This document shows positions 17,768 to 27,474 of a stretch of 64,000 bases of DNA, in pieces (position 1 is the stretch's first letter; each line of letters begins with the position of its first letter). This DNA comes from Hyphomicrobiales bacterium (GTDB lineage Bacteria; Pseudomonadota; Alphaproteobacteria; Rhizobiales; NORP267). The position numbers and the translations under genes are program-made. Location: NCBI GenBank assembly GCA_021775875.1, contig JAJFHA010000017.1:1-64000 (forward strand). Reading direction: 5' to 3'. The notes below the pieces were generated by a model. It worked only from the letters and a program-made list of their open reading frames with translations. It searched no databases and was not told the DNA's origin.

Positions 17768-18421
17768 ATGCCAGGCCTGAAACAACTTATCCCGGTTCTG
17801 CTCGCCGCTTTCACACTCATTCTTGGCGGCCTGGTGACGGCATCCAGTGCCCAACAACCCGTTTTAAGTCCTGAAGCCGAGAGAGCCGCCATCATTGATC
17901 GGGTCAACGGCTATTTCAATGCCCTGCAGCATCTCCACGGCCGGTTCAGCCAGATCGGCCCCAACGGCGAATTTTCCGAAGGTGTGTTTTATCTGGAACG
18001 ACCTGGAAAAATCCGGTTTGAATATGCCCTCCCCAACCCGCTTCTCGTTGTCGCTGATGGTTTCTGGGTCGGGATTGAAGACCGCAATATGAAAACCACA
18101 GACAAATACCCTCTCGCTGCAACACCCCTAAGCCTGTTGCTTGAGGAACGCGTCGACCTTAACGAGGAAGCAAGCATTATTGATGCCCGTGAGGAAGAGG
18201 GATTTATAAGCGTTACATTCGAAGACAGTGGAGGGGCGGCACCGGGACAACTAACCTTGGTATTTGGCAGCGAAGACCTGATGCTACGCCAATGGATTGT
18301 ACTTGATGCGCAAGGATTGCGGACCGAAGTATCTGTCTTTGATCTGGTTGTTGGCACGCCGGTAGATCCAACCCTGTTCTGGATCGCTGACAACGCAACT
18401 TATGATGTTGGCGATCGATAG
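17768..18421 (+). CDS. lolA: LolA-like periplasmic lipoprotein carrier
   Basis: A 217-aa secreted protein. ATG 17768 gives a good signal peptide (LIPVLLAAFTLILGGLVTASSAQQ). The mature part has the LolA pattern: VNGYFNALQHLHGRFSQIGPNGEFSEGVFYLERPGKIRFEYA and the later PLSLLLEERVDL. LolA shuttles lipoproteins from LolCDE to the outer membrane. Its position directly after ftsK is shared by many proteobacteria. The tracked TTG start at 17744 would spoil the signal peptide N-region. Confidence 0.88.
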   Translation: MPGLKQLIPVLLAAFTLILGGLVTASSAQQPVLSPEAERAAIIDRVNGYFNALQHLHGRFSQIGPNGEFSEGVFYLERPGKIRFEYALPNPLLVVADGFWVGIEDRNMKTTDKYPLAATPLSLLLEERVDLNEEASIIDAREEEGFISVTFEDSGGAAPGQLTLVFGSEDLMLRQWIVLDAQGLRTEVSVFDLVVGTPVDPTLFWIADNATYDVGDR

Positions 18422-18529
18422 TGATTCGAGTGTCGGCTTTTCTCGGGCTCCAGAAATACACTTTCACGTGATCACATTATAACTGCTTGCAAAATCGACT
18501 TGCTCTCCTATCTCTTTTATATATGCAGG

Positions 18530-18660
18530 CCTGAAGCATTTATCGGTTGTGCCCCCCGTCTAGCCGGCTGAAGGCCCTGCTGGCACCGGTTCATACCAGG
18601 TGCGCCGTGCATACGGCAGAAGCGCCTGATCTCCACCCCAGGGATCAGGCGCTTCTATTA
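18530..18660 (+). ncRNA. Candidate structured small RNA ending in a strong terminator
   Basis: In the 327-bp gap between lolA and xthA a promoter-like CTTGCT...TATATG (about 18498-18528) is followed by a GC-rich stretch. It can form GGCACC/GGTGCGCC around GGTTCATACCA, AGCCGG with CCGGTT, and CCGTGCATACGG. It ends at the 14-bp terminator at 18618-18656. There is no ORF with a ribosome site. It does not show the signature loops of SRP RNA or tmRNA. An independent small RNA is my reading; a long lolA 3' UTR is the alternative. Confidence 0.4.
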
Positions 18661-18663
18661 TTT
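18618..18663 (+). terminator. Strong intrinsic terminator
   Basis: AGAAGCGCCTGATC (18618-18631) pairs without mismatch with GATCAGGCGCTTCT (18643-18656) over an 11-base loop, followed by ATTATTT. It ends either the lolA transcript or the candidate small RNA, upstream of xthA. The reverse strand could also terminate, though its T tract is weaker. Confidence 0.85.
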
Positions 18664-18748
18664 CCCTATTCCCCTTGCATCAGGCTCTTGACCTTACCTG
18701 TGAAATAGGACTGACTCTCGGTTTAAAATTTCCGGGCAAAGGCAAATC

Positions 18749-19573
18749 ATGACGCAATCAAATTCAGCTTCTATCGTTACATGGAATATCAATTCGGTTC
18801 GCTTCAGGATCGATCTGGTTGCGCGTTTCATCGAAATATACAAACCGGATGTTTTGTGTTTGCAGGAGACAAAATGCATTGATGACAGTTTCCCTTTGAA
18901 CGCATTTCACAAGCTTGGTTATCCCCATATCGCCCTGAAAGGCCAAAAGGCCTATCACGGGGTTGCCACCATTTCCCGCTGGCCGATTGCTGAAACAAAT
19001 CGCATGGAGTTTTGCGGCAAACAGGATGCCCGCCACATCGCAACCCGGTTTGCTGATGACGCCCATCCAGCTCTTGCAGGCGTCGATCTTCATAATTTTT
19101 ATGTCCCTGCTGGCGGCGATGTCCCGGACCGTGAGCAAAACGACAAATTTGGGCACAAACTTGATTTTCTGAGTGAAATGACAAGTTGGTCGAAAGGTTT
19201 GAGCGGCAAAGATACTATGCTGGTCGGGGACCTGAATATCGCTCCGCTGGAAACCGATGTCTGGTCGCACAAACAATTACTCAAGGTGGTCAGCCATACC
19301 CCGATTGAAGTTGATGGTCTGAACGGTATCCAGCAGGCAGGTAATTGGGTGGATGTAATTCGTAGTCATATACCACCAGAGGATAAATGCTACACGTGGT
19401 GGAGTTATCGCTCTCCAAATTGGTCAAATTCCAACAAAGGCCGCCGGCTCGATCATATCTGGGCCAATGCCGGTCTCGCGGCCCGGACCATTTCGGTTGA
19501 AGTGTTGCGGGATGTGCGGGGTTGGGACAAGCCGTCCGATCACGCACCGGTCATCACCCATATCAAAGTCTGA
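18749..19573 (+). CDS. xthA: Exodeoxyribonuclease III (XthA/ExoA)
   Basis: A 274-aa Mg-dependent AP endonuclease and 3'-5' exonuclease of base excision repair. EEP-fold motifs in order: IVTWNINSVRFR, VLCLQETKC with the metal-binding Glu, the DLNIAPLETDVW loop, WWSYRSPNW, GRRLDHIWA and the terminal SDHAPVITHI with the catalytic Asp-His pair. The start is the ATG at 18749. It stands alone between a terminator and the convergent cNMP-domain gene. Confidence 0.95.
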   Translation: MTQSNSASIVTWNINSVRFRIDLVARFIEIYKPDVLCLQETKCIDDSFPLNAFHKLGYPHIALKGQKAYHGVATISRWPIAETNRMEFCGKQDARHIATRFADDAHPALAGVDLHNFYVPAGGDVPDREQNDKFGHKLDFLSEMTSWSKGLSGKDTMLVGDLNIAPLETDVWSHKQLLKVVSHTPIEVDGLNGIQQAGNWVDVIRSHIPPEDKCYTWWSYRSPNWSNSNKGRRLDHIWANAGLAARTISVEVLRDVRGWDKPSDHAPVITHIKV

Positions 19574-19585
19574 AGGCATTTGTGC

Positions 19586-20059
19586 CTAAAGCTTGCCGTC
19601 CACATTGTCATCAAGTTGTGGGAGAATGCCGGTCAGGTCACCCATGGCATTTTTTAACCTGTCCCCCAAAAACCGGTGGATTTGCGCGGCAGTATCGGGA
19701 AATTCGTTCAAGACGCGGCGGAACAGCTGCCGGGAAATAATAAACACCTCGCTTAATACCAAAGCGCGGGCGGTTACCGCCCGGTTGATATTGGTGATCA
19801 TTGACAATTCGCCAATCATCTTGCCTGCGACGAGGGTGTCTTCTTCCACCATTCCATCTTCATATCGCCGCTCAAGGGCTATTTCCCCTGACACAATGAT
19901 GACGGCACCAGAGCCTGAGCTGCCTTCTTCGAACAATGTTTCGCCTGCACGGAACCGGCGCATTTCGCCGTTAAAAGCCAGAAGCTGTAATTGCTCATTA
20001 TTCAGGATCGCAAACAAAGGAAATTGTTGCAAAAGCGCTATATTCTGCTCAAGGCTCAT
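19586..20059 (-). CDS. Cyclic-nucleotide-binding domain protein without DNA-binding domain
   Basis: A 157-aa stand-alone cNMP-binding (Crp-type) domain. The beta-roll is clear: LFAILNNEQLQLLAFNGEMRRFRAGETLFEEGSSG, IIVSGEIALE, and the phosphate-binding-cassette region LVAGKMIGELSMITNINRAVTARAL. The RAVTARA stretch holds the Arg that binds the cyclic phosphate in true binders. The protein ends after a C-helix (LFRRVLNEFPDTAAQIHRFLGDRL), with no winged helix, so it is a sensor or adaptor. It lies 44 bases downstream of an orphan response regulator on the same strand. Confidence 0.85.
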   Translation of the reverse strand: MSLEQNIALLQQFPLFAILNNEQLQLLAFNGEMRRFRAGETLFEEGSSGSGAVIIVSGEIALERRYEDGMVEEDTLVAGKMIGELSMITNINRAVTARALVLSEVFIISRQLFRRVLNEFPDTAAQIHRFLGDRLKNAMGDLTGILPQLDDNVDGKL

Positions 20060-20103
20060 AGGTCCGTTCCGGGTATTACCTGACCGTAAACTGGCACGGA
20101 TGC

Positions 20104-20790
20104 CTACGGCACAAGCTTATAGCCACCACCTTCGGTTACAAGCAATTCGGCGTTTGCAGGATCAAGCTCAATTTTTTGGCGCAGCCGGTAAATATGGGTT
20201 TCCAGCGTATGGGTCGTAACCCCGGCATTGTACCCCCACACTTCATGCAGGAGTACCTCGCGGGTTACAACCTTCTCGCCAGAGCGATACAGGAATTTGA
20301 GGATAGAGGTTTCTTTCTCCGTCAGCCGAATTTTGCGGTCATCCTCGGTTGTCAGCGATTTCGCACTCGGGCGGAATGTATAGGGACCGACCGAGAAAAC
20401 GGCATCTTCGCTCTGTTCGTGTTGGCGCATCTGGGCACGAATGCGCGCCAGCAAAATCGCAAACCGAAATGGTTTTGATACATAATCATTGGCACCCGAT
20501 TCCAGTCCGAGAATGGTATCGGATTCTGAATCCTGCGCCGTCAGCATAATGACCGGGCTTCTGAACCCGCTCTTGCGCATGATCTTGCAAGCTTCCCGCC
20601 CGTCAATATCCGGCAGGCCCACATCGAGAATGACCAGGTCGGTATGTTCGGCTTTCACGGTCTTTATGCCTTCTGTTGCCGTGCCAACGGTTAAACATTC
20701 AAATTCCTCATGAAAATCCAGTTGCTCAGCAAGAGATTCCCGGAGGTCTTCATCATCATCGACGATCAGGATTTTACAGACATTGCTCAT
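20104..20790 (-). CDS. OmpR-family response regulator
   Basis: A 228-aa two-domain regulator. The receiver has the acidic pair in LIVDDDEDLRES, phospho-acceptor Asp in LVILDVGLPDIDG, the switch Thr in VIMLTAQD and Lys in DYVSKPF. The C-terminal winged helix (LTEKETSILKFLYRSGEKVVTREVLLHEVWG, then TLETHIYRLRQKIE) is OmpR/PhoB type. No histidine kinase is nearby, so it is an orphan. It is followed by the cNMP-domain gene, possibly giving joint second-messenger and phospho input. Confidence 0.92.
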   Translation of the reverse strand: MSNVCKILIVDDDEDLRESLAEQLDFHEEFECLTVGTATEGIKTVKAEHTDLVILDVGLPDIDGREACKIMRKSGFRSPVIMLTAQDSESDTILGLESGANDYVSKPFRFAILLARIRAQMRQHEQSEDAVFSVGPYTFRPSAKSLTTEDDRKIRLTEKETSILKFLYRSGEKVVTREVLLHEVWGYNAGVTTHTLETHIYRLRQKIELDPANAELLVTEGGGYKLVP

Positions 20791-20901
20791 TTTCGGCCCC
20801 GTTTACCCGGATAATTCAAAGCTTGATTCGCCGTTGTGCAAATCACTATATGAGTATTTATACTGGAATGACACGGTTTCAAGAATACACATTTGATCAG
20901 T

Positions 20902-21480
20902 ATGGGTTGCAATTTCGTGATCGGATTGAAAAGCATCGTGAACAAACCCCTTATCCGGCCCCTTATCCGGCCCCTCATCCGGGTTGCCACAAGGAGGGCG
21001 GTAGCTACGCAGGGCCAACTTGTCCTGTCCGGTGTCAGCTTTCGTTGCGCTTTGGGACGGAGCGGTATCCGGCAAAAAAAACGCGAGGGCGACGGCGCGA
21101 CACCCCGCGGTATCCATAAAATCCGCCGCCTTTTTTTCAGACCTGACCGCGTAGCCAGACCTGCAACTGCGCTTGCAACGTATCCGTTAAATCAAAAACT
21201 TGGCTGGTGCGATGATCCGGCACACAGCGCGTATAACCGTCTGGTCGATCTGCCATTTCCCGGAACCCACGAAAAAATGTGGCGCCAGGACCACCTTTAT
21301 GACGTGGTGATCGAGCTCGGATACAATGACGATCCGCCAATCCCCCGACGCGGCAGCGCCATATTTCTGCACATTGCCGCTGAACATTATGCACCAACCG
21401 AAGGCTGTATCGCCATATCACTGGAAGATATGCAGCACCTTTTAGCTCATCTCAATCCAGGCGATCGAATCATAATCTGA
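20902..21480 (+). CDS. YkuD-type L,D-transpeptidase domain protein
   Basis: A protein of about 192 aa with the YkuD catalytic signature HIAAEHYAPTEGCIAISLEDM, where His and Cys belong to the HXX(14-17)-S/T-H/E-G-C motif. The opening of the mature part, QLVLSGVSFRCALGRSGIRQKKREGDGATPRG, fits the family's substrate-groove strands. No signal peptide is visible, which is normal for the short proteobacterial type. The start is uncertain: ATG 20902, TTG 20923 or GTG 20938 are all in frame, followed by a 12-bp tandem repeat. Confidence 0.75.
   Translation: MGCNFVIGLKSIVNKPLIRPLIRPLIRVATRRAVATQGQLVLSGVSFRCALGRSGIRQKKREGDGATPRGIHKIRRLFFRPDRVARPATALATYPLNQKLGWCDDPAHSAYNRLVDLPFPGTHEKMWRQDHLYDVVIELGYNDDPPIPRRGSAIFLHIAAEHYAPTEGCIAISLEDMQHLLAHLNPGDRIII
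20947..20982 (+). repeat. Three 12-bp tandem repeats (CCCCTTATCCGG)
   Basis: CCCCTTATCCGG, CCCCTTATCCGG and CCCCTCATCCGG lie head to tail and encode repeated PLIR. They fall at the N-terminus of the L,D-transpeptidase ORF, before the conserved domain begins. Copy number changes would keep the frame. Confidence 0.85.
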
Positions 21481-21481
21481 T

Positions 21482-22165
21482 TTACGAATAGTCTCGCGGA
21501 CCAAAAATAGCAGTGCCGACCCGCACATGGGTCGCTCCATAAGCAATTGCTTTTTCATAATCCGCGCTCATGCCCATACTTAGAACTGGTAGGTTACATT
21601 TTTCTGCAATTTTTTTCAGCAAGGCAAAATGCAGAGCCGCTTCTTCCTCTATGGGTGGAATACACATCAGACCCTGTATATCGAGGTTAAATTCAGAGCG
21701 GCATTTTTCCACAAATTCAGCTGCCTTTGTCGGATCGATACCGGCCTTTTGCGGCTCCATCCCAGTATTGACCTGAACCAGACAGCGCAATATTTTGTTT
21801 TGAGATTCCATCTCGCGGGCGACGGCGGAAGCTATTTTTTCCCGGTCTATTGTATGAATCCAATCGAACAATGTTACCGCATCACGCGCCTTGTTGGATT
21901 GCAATGGGCCAATTAAATGTAGTTCGGTATCTGGAAAATCTTCTCTGATCGCAGGCCATTTCGTCTGGGCTTCTTGGACCCTGTTTTCTCCAAATATTTT
22001 TTGTCCGGCTTCAAGCACCGAACGGATTTCTTCAAAATCTCGGGTTTTAGAAACGGCGATCAGGGTAATATCGTGTGGGTCGCGGCCTGCCGTCTCAGCG
22101 GCTTTGCCGATGGCCTCTTTCACAATTTGCAGGCGTCCGCCAGCATTATCCATATTTGCATCCAT
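21482..22165 (-). CDS. yggS: YggS-family PLP homeostasis protein
   Basis: A 227-aa single-domain fold-type III PLP protein. The cofactor Lys sits in [15 protein letters not shown] near residue 39, and [38 protein letters not shown] and [28 protein letters not shown] follow in family order. It binds and buffers PLP rather than catalysing a defined reaction. It is divergent from leuS and nearly abuts the L,D-transpeptidase at its 3' end. Confidence 0.93.
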   Translation of the reverse strand: MDANMDNAGGRLQIVKEAIGKAAETAGRDPHDITLIAVSKTRDFEEIRSVLEAGQKIFGENRVQEAQTKWPAIREDFPDTELHLIGPLQSNKARDAVTLFDWIHTIDREKIASAVAREMESQNKILRCLVQVNTGMEPQKAGIDPTKAAEFVEKCRSEFNLDIQGLMCIPPIEEEAALHFALLKKIAEKCNLPVLSMGMSADYEKAIAYGATHVRVGTAIFGPRDYS

Positions 22166-22294
22166 AACAATCGCTCGTTTTCGGCTAAACCCGACGCCCG
22201 GCCATACCAGGCATTTTCCTATCAGGGCTTTTATTTCATACCGGCAATGGATAAACCATGGCGAACAATTTCCGGAGCCGAAAAGTCAAAACTA

Positions 22295-24919
22295 ATGTCC
22301 ATAGAACGTATGTCCGTAGAAAGATACAATCCCGGGGCCTGTGAAACCAAATGGCAGCAGACCTGGACAGATCACGGCACCTTCCAGACCAGGGACGATG
22401 ATCCCGGCGAAAAATATTATGTGCTGGAGATGTTTCCCTACCCGTCTGGCCGCGTCCATATGGGCCATGTGCGCAATTATACCATGGGCGACGTGGTTGC
22501 CCGGTTCAAACGCGCCCGGGGATTTAATGTACTTCATCCGATGGGGTGGGACGCCTTTGGCATGCCGGCGGAAAACGCTGCGATGGCCAACAACATTCAT
22601 CCCCGTGAATGGACCTACGACAATATCGCGACCATGCGCGACCAGCTCAAATCAATGGGGCTGTCGCTCGACTGGAGCCGTGAATTTGCCACCTGCGATG
22701 TGGAATATTATACCCGTCAGCAACAATTGTTTCTGGATTTTCTGGACGCCGGTCTGGCCTACCGGCGCAAATCCACCGTGAACTGGGACCCGGTCGACCA
22801 TACCGTCCTGGCCAACGAGCAGGTGATTGACGGCAAGGGATGGCGCTCGGGCGCAATTGTCGAGCAACGCGACCTGACCCAATGGTTTTTCCGCATCACA
22901 GCTTATAATGATGATTTGTTGGCAAGCCTCGATAAGCTGGACCGCTGGCCGGAAAAAGTCCGCCTGATGCAGCAAAACTGGATCGGGCGCTCCGAAGGCA
23001 TGACCTTCGATTTTGATCTGGTCGGAGACAATGACGCAGCGACCGACCAAAAGCTCACCGTTTTCACCACCCGTCAGGATACAATTTTCGGTGCAACATT
23101 TTGTGCGATCGCACCCGATCACCCAATGGCTAAGGCGGCGGCCGAACAATCCCCGGAAGCTGCTGAATTCATCGCTGCCTGCCAGCAATCCGGTACCAGC
23201 GAAGAAGAATTACAAACCGGAGAAAAACGCGGCTTCAAACTTGACCTGCGCGCCGTTCACCCATTTCTGGAGGGTCAAACACTACCGGTCTATATCGCCA
23301 ATTTCGTCCTGATGGGCTATGGCGAAGGCGCAATTTTCGGCTGCCCCGGTCATGACCAGCGCGATCTGGAATTTGCCCGCAAATACAATATCGACGTGAT
23401 CCCGGTTGTTGTTCCCGAGAACGAAGACCCGGCGGAATTCGAAATCAGTGATGATGCCTATGTCGGTCCGGGGCGGATTGCCAATTCACAATTTCTCGAT
23501 GGAAAAACCATCGAAGATGCCAAGGAAGATATTGCCGGACGCATGGAAGCAGGGAATTTTGGCAAACGCACCGTCAATTACCGGTTGCGTGATTGGGGCA
23601 TTTCCCGCCAGCGTTATTGGGGCTGCCCGATTCCGATCATCCACTGCGATTCCTGCGGCATCGTCCCGGTCCCACGCGCCAACCTGCCGGTCAGCCTGCC
23701 CGATGATGTGACATTTGATGTGCCGGGCAACCCGCTCGATCATCACCCTACATGGGCAAATGTGCAATGCCCGACCTGCCAGGGTGAGGCGCGGCGCGAA
23801 ACCGATACGATGGATACATTTGTAGATTCGTCATGGTATTTTGCCCGCTTCACCGCGCCCCATGCCGACGCACCAACTGTCCCCGAAATTGCGAATCAAT
23901 GGCTGCCAGTGGATCAATATATCGGCGGTATCGAACATGCCATTTTGCATCTTCTTTATTCGCGCTTTTTCACCCGCGCTATGAAAGCCACCGGCCATCT
24001 TGATCTGGACGAGCCGTTTGCCGGTCTCTTCACCCAGGGCATGGTGATCCATGAAACCTATCGCAAATTGGACGGCACATGGGCGACCCCTGACGAGGTT
24101 TCGATTACTGAATCGGATAATGTTCGCACTGCGACACTGATCGAGACCGACGAAAAGGTTGAAATCGGCAACGTGGAGAAAATGTCGAAATCCCGACGCA
24201 ACACCGTCGACCCATCCGACATTCTAGAAACCTATGGTGCCGATACCGCGCGCTGGTTCATGCTGTCGGATTCGCCGCCCGAACGCGATATCATCTGGAC
24301 CGAAGCCGGGATCGAAGGTGCTTGGCGCTTTGTCCAGCGGCTTTGGCGTCTGGTACATGATGCCAAAGAGCAATCTTCCAATGATCCAATTTCTGGTAAC
24401 CTGGATGGCCCGGCGCTTGGCTTGCGCAAAATCGCCCATCGCTCGCTGGCAGCTGTTGCAACCGATATCGAGAGCCTGCGGTTCAACCGTGCGGTTGCGC
24501 ATATTTATGAATTTGCCAATGCCCTGTCGGCATCCCTGCCGACAGGTGATAACCCGGCCAGCGCGACGCCTGAAATGAAGTCCGTTATTGGGGAAGCACT
24601 TCAATTCCTGATCCAGGGTTTTGGTGCCATGATGCCGCATCTTGGCGAAGAATGTTGGCAGGCGATTGGTAGCGAAGGCTTGTTGGTTGATAGGCCATGG
24701 CCTAAAATTGACCAAAGTCTTTTGCAGGATGATACCGTTACCATCGCCGTGCAGGTCAACGGTAAACGTCGTGATGAATTGACAATTGCCCGGGATATGG
24801 CGAAACAAGATATTGAGAAAGCCGCGCTCGCCCTCGACAACGTGATCCGGGATATTGGCGACCGGCCTGTCAGGAAAATTATTGTGGTACCAAACAGGAT
24901 CGTCAATGTCGTTGCTTAA
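22295..24919 (+). CDS. leuS: Leucyl-tRNA synthetase
   Basis: An 874-aa class Ia synthetase. It has the HIGH-type motif in [17 protein letters not shown] near residue 45, the CP1 editing domain ([30 protein letters not shown]), [24 protein letters not shown] and KMSKSRRN near 629. The anticodon-binding and C-terminal domains are complete. The tracked ORF extends 107 residues further up through antisense yggS, which I discard; ATG 22295 or 22310 are the candidate starts. The leuS-lptE-holA order is conserved in alphaproteobacteria. Confidence 0.95.
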   Translation: MSIERMSVERYNPGACETKWQQTWTDHGTFQTRDDDPGEKYYVLEMFPYPSGRVHMGHVRNYTMGDVVARFKRARGFNVLHPMGWDAFGMPAENAAMANNIHPREWTYDNIATMRDQLKSMGLSLDWSREFATCDVEYYTRQQQLFLDFLDAGLAYRRKSTVNWDPVDHTVLANEQVIDGKGWRSGAIVEQRDLTQWFFRITAYNDDLLASLDKLDRWPEKVRLMQQNWIGRSEGMTFDFDLVGDNDAATDQKLTVFTTRQDTIFGATFCAIAPDHPMAKAAAEQSPEAAEFIAACQQSGTSEEELQTGEKRGFKLDLRAVHPFLEGQTLPVYIANFVLMGYGEGAIFGCPGHDQRDLEFARKYNIDVIPVVVPENEDPAEFEISDDAYVGPGRIANSQFLDGKTIEDAKEDIAGRMEAGNFGKRTVNYRLRDWGISRQRYWGCPIPIIHCDSCGIVPVPRANLPVSLPDDVTFDVPGNPLDHHPTWANVQCPTCQGEARRETDTMDTFVDSSWYFARFTAPHADAPTVPEIANQWLPVDQYIGGIEHAILHLLYSRFFTRAMKATGHLDLDEPFAGLFTQGMVIHETYRKLDGTWATPDEVSITESDNVRTATLIETDEKVEIGNVEKMSKSRRNTVDPSDILETYGADTARWFMLSDSPPERDIIWTEAGIEGAWRFVQRLWRLVHDAKEQSSNDPISGNLDGPALGLRKIAHRSLAAVATDIESLRFNRAVAHIYEFANALSASLPTGDNPASATPEMKSVIGEALQFLIQGFGAMMPHLGEECWQAIGSEGLLVDRPWPKIDQSLLQDDTVTIAVQVNGKRRDELTIARDMAKQDIEKAALALDNVIRDIGDRPVRKIIVVPNRIVNVVA

Positions 24920-25430
24920 CCGCGTCTCTCGCCGCTCATTCACGGCCCTGATCTGCCTTTCAGCGAGCCTGGTCCTGACTGGTTGCTTTCGCCCGATGTT
25001 GGCCGAGCGCAGCAATGGGTCTTCGGTATCAGGCGATCTATCCCAAATTTACGTTGAGGTTATGGACACCCGGGTTGGACAGGTAATCCGCAACGATCTG
25101 ATTTATGATTTCGGCAGCAATAGCAGCGGATCAACCTATCAATTATCTATTTCGCTTGATGTCAAAGAAACCGGCGCACTGGTTCAGCCCAGTACGCGGG
25201 TACGCGGAAAGACCATTTCGATCAACGCGGTCTATACCCTGACAGACAATTCCACCGGCGAAGTTGTCCATGGTGGGACGGCCTTTTCGCGGGCATCTTA
25301 TGATTCGTCCCGGGCTTTATTTGCCAATGAGCGCGCCGAACTGGATGCGGAGAACCGGGCGGCCGGTGTTATAGCTGATGATATAAAGACCAGAATATCA
25401 GCCTGGTTTGCCGCCAATCCATCTTCCTGA
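24906..25430 (+). CDS. lptE: LPS-assembly lipoprotein LptE
   Basis: A 174-aa outer-membrane lipoprotein, plug of the LptD translocon. ATG 24906 overlaps the leuS end by 14 bases and gives a lipoprotein signal peptide with lipobox LVLTGC. The mature part begins [11 protein letters not shown] and contains NDLIYDF and [15 protein letters not shown], the alpha-type LptE pattern. Translational coupling to leuS and holA is likely. Confidence 0.88.
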   Translation: MSLLNRVSRRSFTALICLSASLVLTGCFRPMLAERSNGSSVSGDLSQIYVEVMDTRVGQVIRNDLIYDFGSNSSGSTYQLSISLDVKETGALVQPSTRVRGKTISINAVYTLTDNSTGEVVHGGTAFSRASYDSSRALFANERAELDAENRAAGVIADDIKTRISAWFAANPSS

Positions 25431-25452
25431 CACTTATCCACCGGGGTCGGCC

Positions 25453-26499
25453 ATGACCGCCATCACAGCCAACCGGGTAAATGCGTTTCTCAACAACCCG
25501 CCTGAAAATTTCCGCGCCATCCTGATCCATGGCAGCGACCGTGGCCTCGTCAACGAGCGCGCCGGGGCGCTCGCCAATAAATTCATCGGTCAAAGCGACA
25601 ATGAATTGTCAATTACCCGCCTGATATCGGGCGACCTTGAACTTGATCCAGGACGGCTATCTGATGAAGCCACATCGATTGGATTGTTTGGCGGCAAGCG
25701 GGCTGTCCGCGTGCGCCCGGAAAAAATCCAGATTGCAGACCAAATTGACAATATACTGGAGCGGATTCCCGACGACATTCTGGTTATCGTTGAAGCCGGT
25801 CAGCTGACGCCTTCTTCCAAATTGCGGAAAATGTTTGAAGCCTCGACCGCCTGTGCCGCGTTACCTTGCTATTCCGATGGGGCGGGCGACTTAAACCAGA
25901 TCATTGTCGAGCATTTGCAAAAGTCCGGACTGGCCATTGATAGCGAAGCCATTGCCGCGCTCAGCGCCCAACTTGGCAGCGACCGTCAGGCCACACGCTC
26001 CGAGCTGGACAAGCTCGCGCTTTATTGTTCCGGTCGAGATCATGTAAGTCTTGCTGATATCGCAGAAATTATCAGCGATTCCTCCATGCTTAATATTGAC
26101 GATTTATGCGATTCGTCCGGCCTCGGGCAATTACAAGAGAGTGATTTATTGCTACAACGACTGTTGCAAAGCAACGTGGCACCGGACCGGATTTTGGCCG
26201 GGATCAACCGACACTATATGCTTTTGCATGAATTACGGAGCAGCGCTGATACTGGTGGCCGCCCGGACGATCTGGTTGCCCGCTACCGTCCACCAATTTT
26301 CTTCAAGCGAAAAGCTGCTGTCATCAATCAATGCCGTATCTGGCGGTTGCCGGATTTGAACCGGGCACTTGAAATTATAGGCAGAGCTGAATGGCAAATC
26401 CGCCAGGGCGATGGCCTGGCCGGTGAAATAATTTCAACCGCAATCCTTACAATTTGCGCCAAAGCTGGTTCGATCGTCGGCCGCAGCCGCGCCTCGTAA
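25453..26499 (+). CDS. holA: DNA polymerase III delta subunit
   Basis: A 348-aa clamp-loader subunit that opens the beta sliding clamp. Family features are NFRAILIHGSDRGLVNERA at the start, GLFGGKRAVRVRP, an AAA+ fold lacking a working Walker A, and the collar-domain helices ending RAEWQIRQGDGLAGEIISTAIL. The start is ATG 25453 rather than the tracked 25408, which would overlap lptE with unrelated residues. It converges on parB with a 12-base gap. Confidence 0.9.
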   Translation: MTAITANRVNAFLNNPPENFRAILIHGSDRGLVNERAGALANKFIGQSDNELSITRLISGDLELDPGRLSDEATSIGLFGGKRAVRVRPEKIQIADQIDNILERIPDDILVIVEAGQLTPSSKLRKMFEASTACAALPCYSDGAGDLNQIIVEHLQKSGLAIDSEAIAALSAQLGSDRQATRSELDKLALYCSGRDHVSLADIAEIISDSSMLNIDDLCDSSGLGQLQESDLLLQRLLQSNVAPDRILAGINRHYMLLHELRSSADTGGRPDDLVARYRPPIFFKRKAAVINQCRIWRLPDLNRALEIIGRAEWQIRQGDGLAGEIISTAILTICAKAGSIVGRSRAS

Positions 26500-26511
26500 C
26501 CTGCCTAAAAT

Positions 26512-27438
26512 TTAATTTTCGCGGATACCCTGCAAACGTCGGCACACATGATCCAGCTGCTCAAGATCATTATAGGCAATGGTGATTTCACCCTTGCCGC
26601 CAGCACCATGGCGAATCTTTACCCGGTACCCCAAAGCACTGCACAGGGTTTCTTCCAATGCTCTTGTATCGGCATCCAGCACCGGCACTTCGGCTAACGT
26701 TGATACCCGGCTTTTTCCGGGCACATCCCCTGCCCGGCGCGCCAGGGCTTCGGCCTGTCGCACATTCAACCCGTCCCGGACAATAACCTGGGCCAGCGAC
26801 AAGGGGTCATCATGGCCAACCAGAATTTTCGCGTGCCCTGCGGTCAACACGCCGGATGCCAGCATATCGCGCACTGCATCAGGCAACTTCAAAAGTCGTA
26901 ACATGTTGGCTACGTGCGATCGGCTTTTCCCGATTGCCTCGCCAAGGGACGCCTGGGTATATTCATGTTCGTTCATGAGCTGCTCATAGCCGAGCGCTTC
27001 CTCCAGTGCGTTTAGGTCGGTCCGCTGGATATTTTCAACGAGCGCAATTTCCATTGCTTCGCGATCTTCCAGTTCACGAATCACAACTGGAATTTCATGA
27101 AGGTTTGCTCGCTGGGCTGCCCGCCAACGCCGCTCACCGGCAACAATTTCATACTCATCCGGAATCCCCGGTGCCGGACGCACAATGATCGGTTGAACAA
27201 CCCCGCGCCGCTCAATCGAGCTGGCAAGATCAACCAAATCGCTTTCATCAAATTCCTTGCGCGGATTACGCGGATTAGCCCGGATCAAGGCGATTGGAAT
27301 TTTGCGCACGCCTTCCAGCAACGCAGTTTCCCCATCCCCGCTATCGTCATGAATATCACCGATCAATGCTGCAAGGCCACGCCCCAGCCGCCTGCCACCG
27401 ATTTCGTTTGAAGAGGGTTTTTCGCTATTGTCAGTCAT
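26512..27438 (-). CDS. parB: Chromosome partitioning protein ParB
   Basis: A 308-aa CTP-dependent DNA clamp that loads at parS. The N-terminal GRRLGRGLAALIGD is the ParA-stimulating peptide; the CTPase region carries EIVAGERRWRAAQ and AMEIALVENIQRTDLN (GERRxRA and ENxQR motifs); the HTH part YTQASLGEAIGKSRSHVANMLRLL reads parS. It ends with a dimerisation segment. Three parS sites lie 1.5-6 kb away in this window. Confidence 0.95.
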   Translation of the reverse strand: MTDNSEKPSSNEIGGRRLGRGLAALIGDIHDDSGDGETALLEGVRKIPIALIRANPRNPRKEFDESDLVDLASSIERRGVVQPIIVRPAPGIPDEYEIVAGERRWRAAQRANLHEIPVVIRELEDREAMEIALVENIQRTDLNALEEALGYEQLMNEHEYTQASLGEAIGKSRSHVANMLRLLKLPDAVRDMLASGVLTAGHAKILVGHDDPLSLAQVIVRDGLNVRQAEALARRAGDVPGKSRVSTLAEVPVLDADTRALEETLCSALGYRVKIRHGAGGKGEITIAYNDLEQLDHVCRRLQGIREN

Positions 27439-27474
27439 GATTGTTCCGGTTCCGAATCGATTTCATATTGTATT

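Noticed and set aside
24224-25015. 263-aa minus-strand ORF
   Set aside because: Shadow of the leuS 3' end and lptE; no domain pattern and implausible composition.
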